NCBI GenBank assembly: GCA_016709965.1
Contig: JADJLT010000004.1
Span: 62,001-126,000 of the forward strand
Direction of reading: 5' to 3'
Source: Betaproteobacteria bacterium
GTDB lineage: Bacteria > Pseudomonadota > Gammaproteobacteria > Burkholderiales > Rhodocyclaceae
Length of the DNA: 64,000 bases
Below the pieces are notes generated by a model. The model was given only the letters and a program-made list of their open reading frames with translations, ran no database searches and was not told where the DNA came from. Both the position numbers and the translations under genes were made by a program. Below, one piece after another: positions 44,783 through 52,060 of the stretch (positions are counted from its first letter, which is position 1; each line of letters starts with the position of its first letter).

Positions 44783-45775
44783 CTATCGCCCACGTCCTTG
44801 GCCGCGATCATCGTTGTTGTCGCGTTCTCGTGGTTGCCCGCCACGTTGTCCGGGTTCCATTTGGCGGTTAGCCGATCTGTCCTCGTTGGGTCGCTGCCCC
44901 CGTTGTGGGTCTGGTGCCGCTTGCGGATGCCGGTTTTCGCTGCTTTGATCTCCCAATGGCTTTTGGTTAACGCGAGGGGCAGGGCGCTCTTCGGAACTTG
45001 GCCCCCTCTGCTGTTGTCCCTGCAACTCCGGGTTGTCGCGTGCGCGTTGGCGCGGCTGCTGGGCTGACGGTGCATTGCGTCCTGCTGACTGAGCCGGGTT
45101 GGGTTCCATTGCCGGCAACGCGGAGTTTTTTCCTCGCGATGACTCCTGCCTTCCTCGCTGAACCGGTTCTGGTTGATTTTTAGCAGACGCAGCTGGTTTG
45201 ATTTGCTGGCGAACGAGCGGATCACGCGCTTCGTGGCGGTAGTTGCGTTTTTGCAATATGGGTTGCTGATCCCGGGATGGATAACTATCTCCGGAATATT
45301 TACGCTGATACGTCGGTAGCGGAGCCGGTGCCGGCATGGCTTTGTGATTCCAGCGATTCCATCCACTTCTGCGCTGAGCCCAGTCATTGCCCCAATGATC
45401 ACCCCAACGCGGCGGCGAATTGGCTTGCCAGCCGACGAAGAAAGCTGGCGGACTGCGGTAATAGCGTACCGGAACGCGCAGCAGGTAAAGCGGAACGAAG
45501 TCCGGATCGACTGCCATCCACGGCCCGTTGTACCAGGAGCTCGAATACCAGCGATTCGTCTCAAAGACCCAATACATGCCGTCGTAGAAGAAATAGTTGG
45601 AATTCAGGCCGGAAGCGTAATAAACCGGGTAACCCGGCACGCGCACCAGATTTGGATAGGACGACAGGCTGATGCTGAGGTTATCCGCCTGGAAGCCAAA
45701 ACTGAAGTTGACCTGAGCCGGCGCTGGCATCGCAAAATGGAGCAGCATTCCGAAAATAATCAGTTGTTTGCGCAT
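44783..45775 (-). CDS. secreted protein with disordered Arg/Gln-rich tail
   Basis: The 330-residue protein has a signal peptide (cleavage near MPAPAQ). A folded part of about 120 residues follows, rich in Tyr and Trp (GYPVYYASGLNSNYFFYDG, then YLLRVPVRYY). The last ~180 residues are a low-complexity tail of Arg, Gln, Pro and Asn. The folded part resembles uncharacterised periplasmic proteins with YXWY-like repeats. It lies in a minus-strand run with 45873-46799. Confidence 0.75.
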   Translation of the reverse strand: MRKQLIIFGMLLHFAMPAPAQVNFSFGFQADNLSISLSSYPNLVRVPGYPVYYASGLNSNYFFYDGMYWVFETNRWYSSSWYNGPWMAVDPDFVPLYLLRVPVRYYRSPPAFFVGWQANSPPRWGDHWGNDWAQRRSGWNRWNHKAMPAPAPLPTYQRKYSGDSYPSRDQQPILQKRNYRHEARDPLVRQQIKPAASAKNQPEPVQRGRQESSRGKNSALPAMEPNPAQSAGRNAPSAQQPRQRARDNPELQGQQQRGPSSEERPAPRVNQKPLGDQSSENRHPQAAPDPQRGQRPNEDRSANRQMEPGQRGGQPRERDNNDDRGQGRGR

Positions 45776-45872
45776 TGCCTTTCTCCTTGTCGGCCGCCGG
45801 GAAATGGCGATTTATCACTTACGCTTGCCCGATAGCCGATGAAAAAGCGCCCGCAGGCGCCCAATTCCATGC

Positions 45873-46160
45873 TTACTTGAATTTTGACTGAGCTTCAGTC
45901 AGACCGGCCTTCAGGTCATCCCACATCCGGTCAGTGGTTACTTTGACCTGCACCCAAGCTTCACCGCTCGCCTTGCCGAGTTCCTTCATCTTGTCGGCGG
46001 TGGCATGCTGCTTGGCGCGCAATGCATGAATGTCCTCTGCTCGCGCTATTCTCATATCGGCCGCGAAGCTGTCCATTTTGGCTTCCAGCAGATTGACCTG
46101 GGCGCTCCACTCCTTGATTTGCGCGTCCATCTTTTCCTTGTATTGCTTGTGCAGTTCCAT
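45873..46160 (-). CDS. small coiled-coil protein
   Basis: I start at 46160, behind AAGGAAAA, giving 95 residues. The protein is a continuous charged helix (MELHKQYKEKMDAQIKEW, then LLEAKMDSFAADMRIA). It lacks signals and cysteines. Similar small coiled-coil proteins are encoded beside BON lipoprotein genes in related bacteria. Function unknown. Confidence 0.65.
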   Translation of the reverse strand: MELHKQYKEKMDAQIKEWSAQVNLLEAKMDSFAADMRIARAEDIHALRAKQHATADKMKELGKASGEAWVQVKVTTDRMWDDLKAGLTEAQSKFK

Positions 46161-46194
46161 GATTTTTCCTTGGGAGCTAGTGGTTAGTTCGACC

Positions 46195-46614
46195 TTAATT
46201 GGCCGGCGTGACAACGAGTTGGTTATTGACATCTCTGACACCGCTGATCGCCATCGCTCGGGTTGCGGCTTTTTCACTGTTGGCTTTCGTATCAACCGTA
46301 CCAGTCAGCGTGACGACGCCTTTGATTGTGTCGACACTGATTTTCAGTGACTTCAGGCCAGTTTCGCCCATGAGCTCGGTTTTTACTCGCGTGGTGATTT
46401 CCGTGTCATCGAATACTTGAGCGCTTTTTTCACCTTGTTCAGTCATCTTGTTTTCAAATTTGTCGAAGGTCTCGCCAACCTTTTTCCCTGTGTCGCTGGC
46501 CGCCTGGTCGATTTTTGCACCGGCTTGCTCGGCTGTACCAGGCTTGTCGCATGCGCTCAAGCCGAATGCCAGAAGTAGTGAAATGGCGATAAAGGTGGTT
46601 TTGTTTTGGGTCAT
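46195..46614 (-). CDS. BON-domain lipoprotein
   Basis: The 139-residue protein begins at 46614 with lipobox LSAC (Cys at 21). A helical linker (AEQAGAKIDQAASDTGKKVG) is similar to the small lipoprotein at 18220. The BON domain (ITTRVKTELMGETGLKSLK, then VTLTGTVDTKANSEKAA) follows. It is one of three BON genes in the window. Confidence 0.87.
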   Translation of the reverse strand: MTQNKTTFIAISLLLAFGLSACDKPGTAEQAGAKIDQAASDTGKKVGETFDKFENKMTEQGEKSAQVFDDTEITTRVKTELMGETGLKSLKISVDTIKGVVTLTGTVDTKANSEKAATRAMAISGVRDVNNQLVVTPAN

Positions 46615-46640
46615 GTAGTGATTTCTCCTGTGTGGTTTGT

Positions 46641-46799
46641 CTAGATCTTGCCGAGCAGGAGCAGGACGAGCAGGATCATCAGGAGCAGTCCGATGCCGCC
46701 GCTCGGTCCGTAGCCCCAGCCCCGACTGTGCGGCCAAGTTGGAATGGCACCGACCAATAGCAGGATAAGAACGATCAACAGAATGGTTCCCAGGGTCAT
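46641..46799 (-). CDS. DUF3309-type small membrane protein
   Basis: The 52-residue peptide has a hydrophobic helix (LLIVLILLLVGAIPTWPHS), a glycine-rich turn (GWGYGPSGGIG) and a second helix. This is the pattern of DUF3309 proteins. The ATG at 46799 follows GGGAGAGAGAA. It is the first gene downstream of the interrupted operator motif L on the minus strand. Confidence 0.75.
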   Translation of the reverse strand: MTLGTILLIVLILLLVGAIPTWPHSRGWGYGPSGGIGLLLMILLVLLLLGKI

Positions 46800-46871
46800 T
46801 TCTCTCTCCCAATAATTTCAGGGCACAGACAATCTATGCCGTGGAGATCATGTTAGCGACACCAGGCGCAA

Positions 46872-46893
46872 GGTCTGTTCGCTAGCACACAGA
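46872..46893 (+). promoter_or_regulatory. palindromic operator-like motif, site L, interrupted by the IS
   Basis: GGTCTGT, TCGCTAGCAC and then the IS from 46891. Removing the IS and one target copy restores GGTCTGT-N10-ACAGACC, the motif with the longest arms here. It lies between the minus-strand BON/DUF3309 genes and the plus-strand DUF883 gene, so it would be shared by both. Confidence 0.7.
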
Positions 46894-47025
46894 GCTGGCC
46901 CCGTTTGTTTGGACAGGATTGCCACGGAGATAAGTGTAGCCCTGCGCTGGTAGCGTTATCCACGGTGGCGTCTGCCGAAGGTCCGTTTAGACCGTAGGCT
47001 GACGACGCGGTGGGTAACGCGGGGG

Positions 47026-47856
47026 TCATGCAGCCAAGCCTTTTGTCGGCAGGCCAGCGAAGTAAATCATATCCGGCGTCTTGCCACCAAATGACTGATG
47101 CGGCCGCCGGGTGTTGTAGAACTGGATGTAGTTACCCAGACCTGCTTTTGCCGCCGAAACGCAGTCGTAGGCTTTGAGATACACCTCCTCGTATTTGATA
47201 CTTCGCCACAGCCGCTCGACAAAGACGTTATCGCGCCAGCAGCCTTTGCCATCCATGCTGATCTGGATACTGTTAGCTTTGAGCAGGCCGGTGAATTCGG
47301 CGCTGGTGAACTGACTGCCCTGATCCGTGTTGAAGATCTCCGGTCGGCCATAGCGAGTGATCGCCTCCTCAACCGCCTCAACACAGAAATCCGTGGTCAG
47401 CGTGTTGGAGAGCCGCCAGGCCAGCACCCGACGGCTATACCAGTCGATGACGGCACACAGATAAATGAAGCCCCGGCGCATCGGAATGTAGGTGATGTCG
47501 GTGGCCCAGACCTGGTTGGCCCGATCGATCACACGATTCCTGAGCAGATACGGGTAAATCGGATGCTTGGCATGTCGCTGACTGGTGTTGGGCTTGCGGT
47601 AAATTGCCTCGACGCCCATTTTATTCATCAGCGTCTGCACCCGTTTTCGACCGATGGCATGCCCGTCATGGCGCAGCAGATCCCGTAGCATCCGGCTGCC
47701 GGCAAAGGGGAACTCCAGGTGCAGCTCATCGATCCAGCGCATCAGCGCCAGATCTTCTGGCGAGACCGGTTCGGGCGTGTAATACGCCGTCGAGCGAGCA
47801 ATGCCGAGAACCCGGCATTGCCGGACAACCGGAAGATCATGGCTGCGGTCGATCAT
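47026..47856 (-). CDS. IS3-family transposase, OrfB (integrase core)
   Basis: The 276-residue protein has an N-terminal HTH_21-like region (PFAGSRMLRDLLRHDGHAIG), then the DDE core: WATDITYIP, FNTDQGSQFT and DNVFVERLWRSIKYEEVY. Its ATG overlaps the OrfA stop (ATGA), so coupling can supply OrfB without a frameshift. Confidence 0.95.
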   Translation of the reverse strand: MIDRSHDLPVVRQCRVLGIARSTAYYTPEPVSPEDLALMRWIDELHLEFPFAGSRMLRDLLRHDGHAIGRKRVQTLMNKMGVEAIYRKPNTSQRHAKHPIYPYLLRNRVIDRANQVWATDITYIPMRRGFIYLCAVIDWYSRRVLAWRLSNTLTTDFCVEAVEEAITRYGRPEIFNTDQGSQFTSAEFTGLLKANSIQISMDGKGCWRDNVFVERLWRSIKYEEVYLKAYDCVSAAKAGLGNYIQFYNTRRPHQSFGGKTPDMIYFAGLPTKGLAA

Positions 47857-48155
47857 CGTCTTGCGCTCAGCATGCCCGCTTTGGTGAGCGCTTTTTCTAA
47901 AAAATCATTTTCCAGTGCCAGATCTGCGATCTTTAGCCGCATCGCTGTGGTGTCGGGTGAGTCGGCCTTGGCCCCGCTGTCACCGAAGACTTGCGATGAG
48001 CGCTCCAGCAACTGCGTTTTCCAGTCGGTGATCTGGTTGGGATGGACATCAAACTGCTGGGCCAACTCGGCCAGCGTCTTGTCCCCTCGCAAGGCGGCAA
48101 TCGCCACCTTCGCCTTGAACTCCGGCGAGTGATTCCGCCGTTTCCTTCTCGTCAT
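47853..48155 (-). CDS. IS3-family transposase, OrfA
   Basis: The 100-residue protein has a helix-turn-helix (SPEFKAKVAIAALRGDKTL, then FDVHPNQITDWK) and a leucine-zipper-like C-terminus (LKIADLALENDFLEKAL), as in IS3 OrfA. It binds the ends and partners OrfB. Confidence 0.95.
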   Translation of the reverse strand: MTRRKRRNHSPEFKAKVAIAALRGDKTLAELAQQFDVHPNQITDWKTQLLERSSQVFGDSGAKADSPDTTAMRLKIADLALENDFLEKALTKAGMLSARR

Positions 48156-48364
48156 GCTCTTGCTCCTCAGTCAAGCCGCTACGCGGCCGTGGGTGAAGCA
48201 AGGCTATCACTTATCTTACTGTCCAAATTTCTGGGGCCAGCTCTCACAGACCGGAGATCGGGCGATGGGCAACATTGAATCAGTGCATGCAGCGTGCATC
48301 CCCTCCAGATAGGGTTGCCCCCCGTACTCCGTTTTTCCACCTTTTGAACCATTCAGGAGAAATC

Positions 48365-48643
48365 ATGACGACCGAAATCAGCAATATTCCAGGAATCACT
48401 GAAAGTCCGCAGGAAGCGCTTACTCGTGATTTCAAGAAAATCCTGGGCAAGGCAGACCACCTGCTAAGGGATGCCGGACACTCAGTTGCCGAAGAGTTTT
48501 CCGCAACACGCCACGCTATGTCAGAGAAGGCCAGCGGCGCTGCGAACGCCACGCAGGAATACGTGCTCGCCAACCCTTGGAAATTGGTCGCGGTGGCTGC
48601 CGCTGTCGGCATCTTCTTTGGCGCCTTGATCAGCCGCCGCTGA
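48365..48643 (+). CDS. DUF883 (ElaB/YqjD-like) protein
   Basis: From the ATG at 48365, behind CAGGAGAAATC, the protein has 92 residues. A charged helical region (TRDFKKILGKADHLLRDAGH) is followed by a C-terminal membrane anchor (NPWKLVAVAAAVGIFFGALI) ending in RR. ElaB/YqjD proteins tether ribosomes or other partners to the membrane in stationary phase. It lies just past the IS, so the insertion may have cut off its regulation. Confidence 0.9.
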   Translation: MTTEISNIPGITESPQEALTRDFKKILGKADHLLRDAGHSVAEEFSATRHAMSEKASGAANATQEYVLANPWKLVAVAAAVGIFFGALISRR

Positions 48644-48680
48644 TTCATGGATAGATATTCCAAAAAATCAGGAGCCACAA

Positions 48681-48968
48681 ATGTCCAGTGTCGGTTATCA
48701 CGAACCGGTAAGCGAATTACCCGCCGAAACCCGCGACATGCATCGCGCGCTGGTTTCATTGATGGAGGAGCTGGAAGCCATCGACTGGTACAACCAGCGT
48801 AGCGTCACCTGTCAGGACAGCGAGCTGAAGCGCATTCTCGAGCATAACCGCGATGAGGAAAAAGAGCATGCCGCCATGCTTCTGGCGTGGATACAGCGCA
48901 AGGACGAGCATTTTTCGGGACAGCTAAGTGAATACCTATTTACCGGCAAATCGCTTGCTCACGACTGA
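48681..48968 (+). CDS. encapsulated-ferritin-like (EncFtn-type) protein without targeting tail
   Basis: The 95-residue protein is half a ferritin, as in EncFtn: RALVSLMEELEAIDWYNQR near residues 22-40, then HNRDEEKEHAAMLLAWIQR near 55-73 with the metal ligands Glu and His in E-x-x-H. EncFtn forms a dimer-of-dimers iron-oxidising ring and is normally loaded into an encapsulin by a C-terminal peptide. This copy ends in SEYLFTGKSLAHD without a recognisable loading peptide, and no encapsulin gene is adjacent. Confidence 0.8.
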   Translation: MSSVGYHEPVSELPAETRDMHRALVSLMEELEAIDWYNQRSVTCQDSELKRILEHNRDEEKEHAAMLLAWIQRKDEHFSGQLSEYLFTGKSLAHD

Positions 48969-49006
48969 GTCGCCTTTGATTCTGAATTCTCGCTGGAAGG
49001 AAGGTA

Positions 49007-49729
49007 ATGACCAATGCTGCGCAGCATGTACTCCTGATTGAAGACGATGCCAATGACGCCAGCTTGATCGAAACAGTACTGGTGCACACGGGCGAGCAGC
49101 CGTATCCTGTCAAACGGGCGGCATGCCTGTCCGATGCACTGGTGCTTCTGGCCAAGGAACACTTCGAAATCATCCTGCTTGACCTCAGTCTGCCCGACGG
49201 ATGCGGCATCGAGGTTTTTGCGCAGGTTTCGCGGGCAGCGCCGAGTGCCTTGATCCTCATTCTGAGTTCGCCGGCAGATGAGGAAACCGCGCGGCTGGCC
49301 GTGCAAAAAGGCGCCGACGATTATTTCGTCAAGGATCAGGTCGATGTCCACTGGTTGCCACGCACTATCAACTATCTGGTCGAGCGCAAGATAACCCGAC
49401 AAGCGTTGACGCTCAGTGAAGCGCGTTTTCGCGCCATGAGCGATGCGTCTCCGCTAGGTATCTTCGTTTCGGATATTGACGGTGAATGCGTCTATACCAA
49501 CGAGGCGTATCACAAGATATCCGGACTAAATCTGGAGCAGACGCTGGGCACCAACTGGAGCATGGCCATTCATCCTGATGACCGCCAGCGCGTCCTGCAC
49601 GAATGGCGGTCCGCTGCACTGGGCGAAGCAAAGTTCAAGTCGGAAGCGCGTTTTTTGCGGGCTGATGGCAGCATCGTCTGGGCGCGGCTGAAGATGCTTT
49701 GTTTGAGGAAAAGGAGCGCGCCCAGGTAA
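49007..49729 (+). CDS. receiver-PAS protein, 5' part of a split signalling gene
   Basis: The 240-residue frame has a receiver domain (LLIEDDANDASL, phospho-acceptor Asp in LLDLSLPDG) and a PAS domain (LGIFVSDIDGECVYTNEAY) that is cut short after DGSIVWARL, where the PAC part should continue. The last 11 codons are out of frame relative to what follows. It overlaps the start of the next frame by 31 bp. Confidence 0.75.
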   Translation: MTNAAQHVLLIEDDANDASLIETVLVHTGEQPYPVKRAACLSDALVLLAKEHFEIILLDLSLPDGCGIEVFAQVSRAAPSALILILSSPADEETARLAVQKGADDYFVKDQVDVHWLPRTINYLVERKITRQALTLSEARFRAMSDASPLGIFVSDIDGECVYTNEAYHKISGLNLEQTLGTNWSMAIHPDDRQRVLHEWRSAALGEAKFKSEARFLRADGSIVWARLKMLCLRKRSAPR

Positions 49730-51399
49730 CGCTTAATTCGATTGGTGATGCTGTCCTGACGACCAATCTACCGGGCAATGTGACTTACCTGAATCTCGTC
49801 GCTGAAACGATGACTGGCTGGTCACTTGAAAAAGCCTTTGGCCGGCCACTCGCGGATGTTTTCAAAATCATCGATGGTGCCACGCACAAGGATGCGCCGA
49901 ATCCTGCCCAACTAGCCATACGCGAGAACCGTACAGTCGGTCTGGCGGCTGACAGTGTCCTGGTTCGTCGTGACGGCATTGAGTCGCCTATCGAGGATTC
50001 GGCGGCGCCCATCCATAACCGGGATGGCCAGGTGGCCGGTGCTGTCATCGTTTTTCACGATGTCAGCGAGTCGCGCGCCATGGCGCTGAAGATGGCGCAT
50101 CTGGCCCAGCATGATTTTCTGACCGGCTTGCCTAACCGGATGCTGCTGACCGAGCGGCTTTCACGAGCTATCGGGCAAGCCCGCCGGCACAGCAAACGGG
50201 TCGCCCTGATGTTTCTCGATCTCGATTATTTCAAGCACATCAATGATTCACTTGGGCACACGGTTGGCGACCTGTTGCTGCAAGTGGTGGCCGAGCGCCT
50301 GAAACTCTGCGTCCGTGATACCGACACGGTTTGCCGACAGGGTGGTGATGAGTTCGTCATCTTGCTTACTGAAATCGAGCAGACGCAGGATGCTGCGCCG
50401 ATCGCCGAAAAACTCCTGGCAGCCTTCGCCGAACCTTGCGTGCTTGGTGGGCATGAGCTTCACATCACCCTCAGTATCGGTATCGCCATCTATCCCGACG
50501 ATGGACAGGATGCCGATGAAGTGATGAAAAACGCTGATACAGCGATGTATCACGCCAAGGCCAGCGGCCGGAACAACTACCAGTTTTTTGCGACAGAGAT
50601 GAATACCCGCGCTGTCCAGCGGCTGTTTATAAAGGGCAACCTGCGTCGCGCCTTGAAACAGAACGAGTTCCTGCTTTACTACCAACCCAAGATTGATCTC
50701 TCCACCGGGCTGATGATCGGTAGCGAAGCCCTGATACGCTGGAAAGATCCGGAGCATGGGCTGATCTATCCCAATCAGTTCGTGCCGATCGCCGAAGAGT
50801 CGGGCTTGATCGTGCCGATTGGTAGTTGGGTGCTGCGCGAAGCCTGCCGCCAGGTTTGTGCCTGGCAGGATTCCGGATTATTGGTGGTGCCGGTTGCCGT
50901 CAATATTTCGGCGGTCGAGTTTCGCCACAAGAACTTTATCGAGGGCGTGGCGCTGATCCTCTCGGAAACCGGCATGCTGCCCAGTTATCTTGAACTGGAA
51001 TTGACCGAAAGCATCCTGATGCAGGATGCGAAATCCTCAGAATTCGTTCTCGAATCGCTGAAAGCGATGGGCATGCAACTGGCCATCGACGACTTTGGGA
51101 CCGGCTATTCAAGCCTGAGTTATCTGAAGCGTTTTCCGATCAATACGCTGAAGATCGACCAGTCGTTTGTCCGCGATATCGCTGACGACGCCGATGATGC
51201 CAGTATCGTCAGCGCGATGATTGGTATGGGGAAAAGCCTCAAGCAGCGCGTCATTGCCGAAGGGGTCGAAACCGAAGCGCAGCTTTCCTTCCTGCGCGCC
51301 CTGCAATGTGATGAAGGGCAGGGCTTTCTGTTCGGACATCCCTTGCCTGCCGAAGAGTTTGAGCGCCTGTTGCTGAAAGTACAGGAATTGCCAGGGTAG
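49699..51399 (+). CDS. PAS-GGDEF-EAL protein, 3' part of the same signalling gene
   Basis: A TTG at 49699 gives 566 residues, beginning inside what reads upstream as EDALFEEKERAQ, a typical PAS-PAS linker. One PAS (about 10-110), a GGDEF domain with intact GGDEF and an I-site-like RDTD five residues before it, and an EAL domain with GSEALIRW are present. It may both make and break cyclic di-GMP. The missing PAC segment upstream (about 30-35 residues) indicates a deletion of roughly 100 bp. Confidence 0.88.
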   Translation: MFEEKERAQVTLNSIGDAVLTTNLPGNVTYLNLVAETMTGWSLEKAFGRPLADVFKIIDGATHKDAPNPAQLAIRENRTVGLAADSVLVRRDGIESPIEDSAAPIHNRDGQVAGAVIVFHDVSESRAMALKMAHLAQHDFLTGLPNRMLLTERLSRAIGQARRHSKRVALMFLDLDYFKHINDSLGHTVGDLLLQVVAERLKLCVRDTDTVCRQGGDEFVILLTEIEQTQDAAPIAEKLLAAFAEPCVLGGHELHITLSIGIAIYPDDGQDADEVMKNADTAMYHAKASGRNNYQFFATEMNTRAVQRLFIKGNLRRALKQNEFLLYYQPKIDLSTGLMIGSEALIRWKDPEHGLIYPNQFVPIAEESGLIVPIGSWVLREACRQVCAWQDSGLLVVPVAVNISAVEFRHKNFIEGVALILSETGMLPSYLELELTESILMQDAKSSEFVLESLKAMGMQLAIDDFGTGYSSLSYLKRFPINTLKIDQSFVRDIADDADDASIVSAMIGMGKSLKQRVIAEGVETEAQLSFLRALQCDEGQGFLFGHPLPAEEFERLLLKVQELPG

Positions 51400-51430
51400 A
51401 GCGTGCGATGCCTGCCATCGTGCTTCCCCA

Positions 51431-51474
51431 AAACTTTCAAAATTAGCTGTTTTTTCCGGTTGACCGTGGCGCTA
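51431..51474 (+). repeat. dispersed repeat copy
   Basis: AAACTTTCAAAATTAGCTG, then TTTTTTCCGGTTGACCGTGG, then CGCTAC. It starts 32 bp after the EAL gene stop. Confidence 0.8.
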
Positions 51475-51519
51475 CTGACGGACCCCTTGTTGTAGCAACG
51501 CGCTTCACGGCCAGATTGG

Positions 51520-51540
51520 CTATGTGTTCCACCACACCGA
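51520..51540 (+). promoter_or_regulatory. palindromic operator-like motif, site M
   Basis: Minus-strand reading TCGGTGTGGTGGAACACATA; about 108 bp before the BON lipoprotein gene. Diverged at several positions. Confidence 0.4.
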
Positions 51541-51647
51541 CGCCTTAATCCCAGCCAAGTAGTCTCTGCAATTGAAACGTCAGCGCTCTATCAAAGGAGC
51601 GGTGCCGGAGTCAGCAAAACCTGTCTTTCACTTATCAGGAGTTCAAT

Positions 51648-51962
51648 ATGAATAAATTCACTCGCTATCTATCCGCCATGTTCATGGCACTGACCCTGCT
51701 CACCGCCGTCGGTTGCGCATCAACGTCCAAGTCCGAAGGTACGGGCGAATACGTTGATGACGTGATGATCACGAGCAAGGTCAAAGCCGCCATTCTTGGC
51801 GAATCCAGTCTGAAATCAGCTGAAATCAACGTTGAAACATTCAAGGGCGTGGTCCAGCTGAGTGGCTTCGTCAGTTCGCAGGCCGCAGCCAACAAGGCCG
51901 TCGAATTGACCCGTGCAGTCAAGGGCGTGAGCTCAGTCAAGAATGACATGCGCGTCAAGTAA
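51648..51962 (+). CDS. BON-domain lipoprotein
   Basis: The 104-residue protein has a signal with lipobox VGC (Cys at 23) and one BON domain (MITSKVKAAILGESSLKSAE, then VVQLSGFVSSQAAANKA). It closely parallels the BON proteins at 25917 and 46195. An intrinsic terminator follows at 52023. Confidence 0.88.
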   Translation: MNKFTRYLSAMFMALTLLTAVGCASTSKSEGTGEYVDDVMITSKVKAAILGESSLKSAEINVETFKGVVQLSGFVSSQAAANKAVELTRAVKGVSSVKNDMRVK

Positions 51963-52022
51963 TTGACGATCATCCTGCCGGCAATTGTTGGGATTGGATC
52001 AGGCGGCAGGATCGATGTACTC

Positions 52023-52056
52023 AATCTCACGATGCGCAAACATCGTGAGATTTTTT
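52023..52056 (+). terminator. intrinsic terminator before the glucan synthase gene
   Basis: AATCTCACGATG and CATCGTGAGATT form a 12 bp stem with loop CGCAAA, followed by a T-run. It ends the BON transcript and lies 5 bases before the glucan synthase ATG. Confidence 0.9.
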
Positions 52057-52060
52057 GCTT

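Larger units (their letters stand above)
46891..48244 (-). mobile_element. IS3-family insertion sequence (1,354 bp)
   Basis: The ends share the inverted repeat AGAGCTGGCCCC (46891-46902 and 48233-48244) with further imperfect matching inside, including TTTGGACAG. The target duplication is CAC (46888-46890 and 48245-48247). Two overlapping genes on the minus strand fill it. Both frames are open and the DDE residues intact, so it may be active. It split the palindromic motif between two stress genes. Confidence 0.9.
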
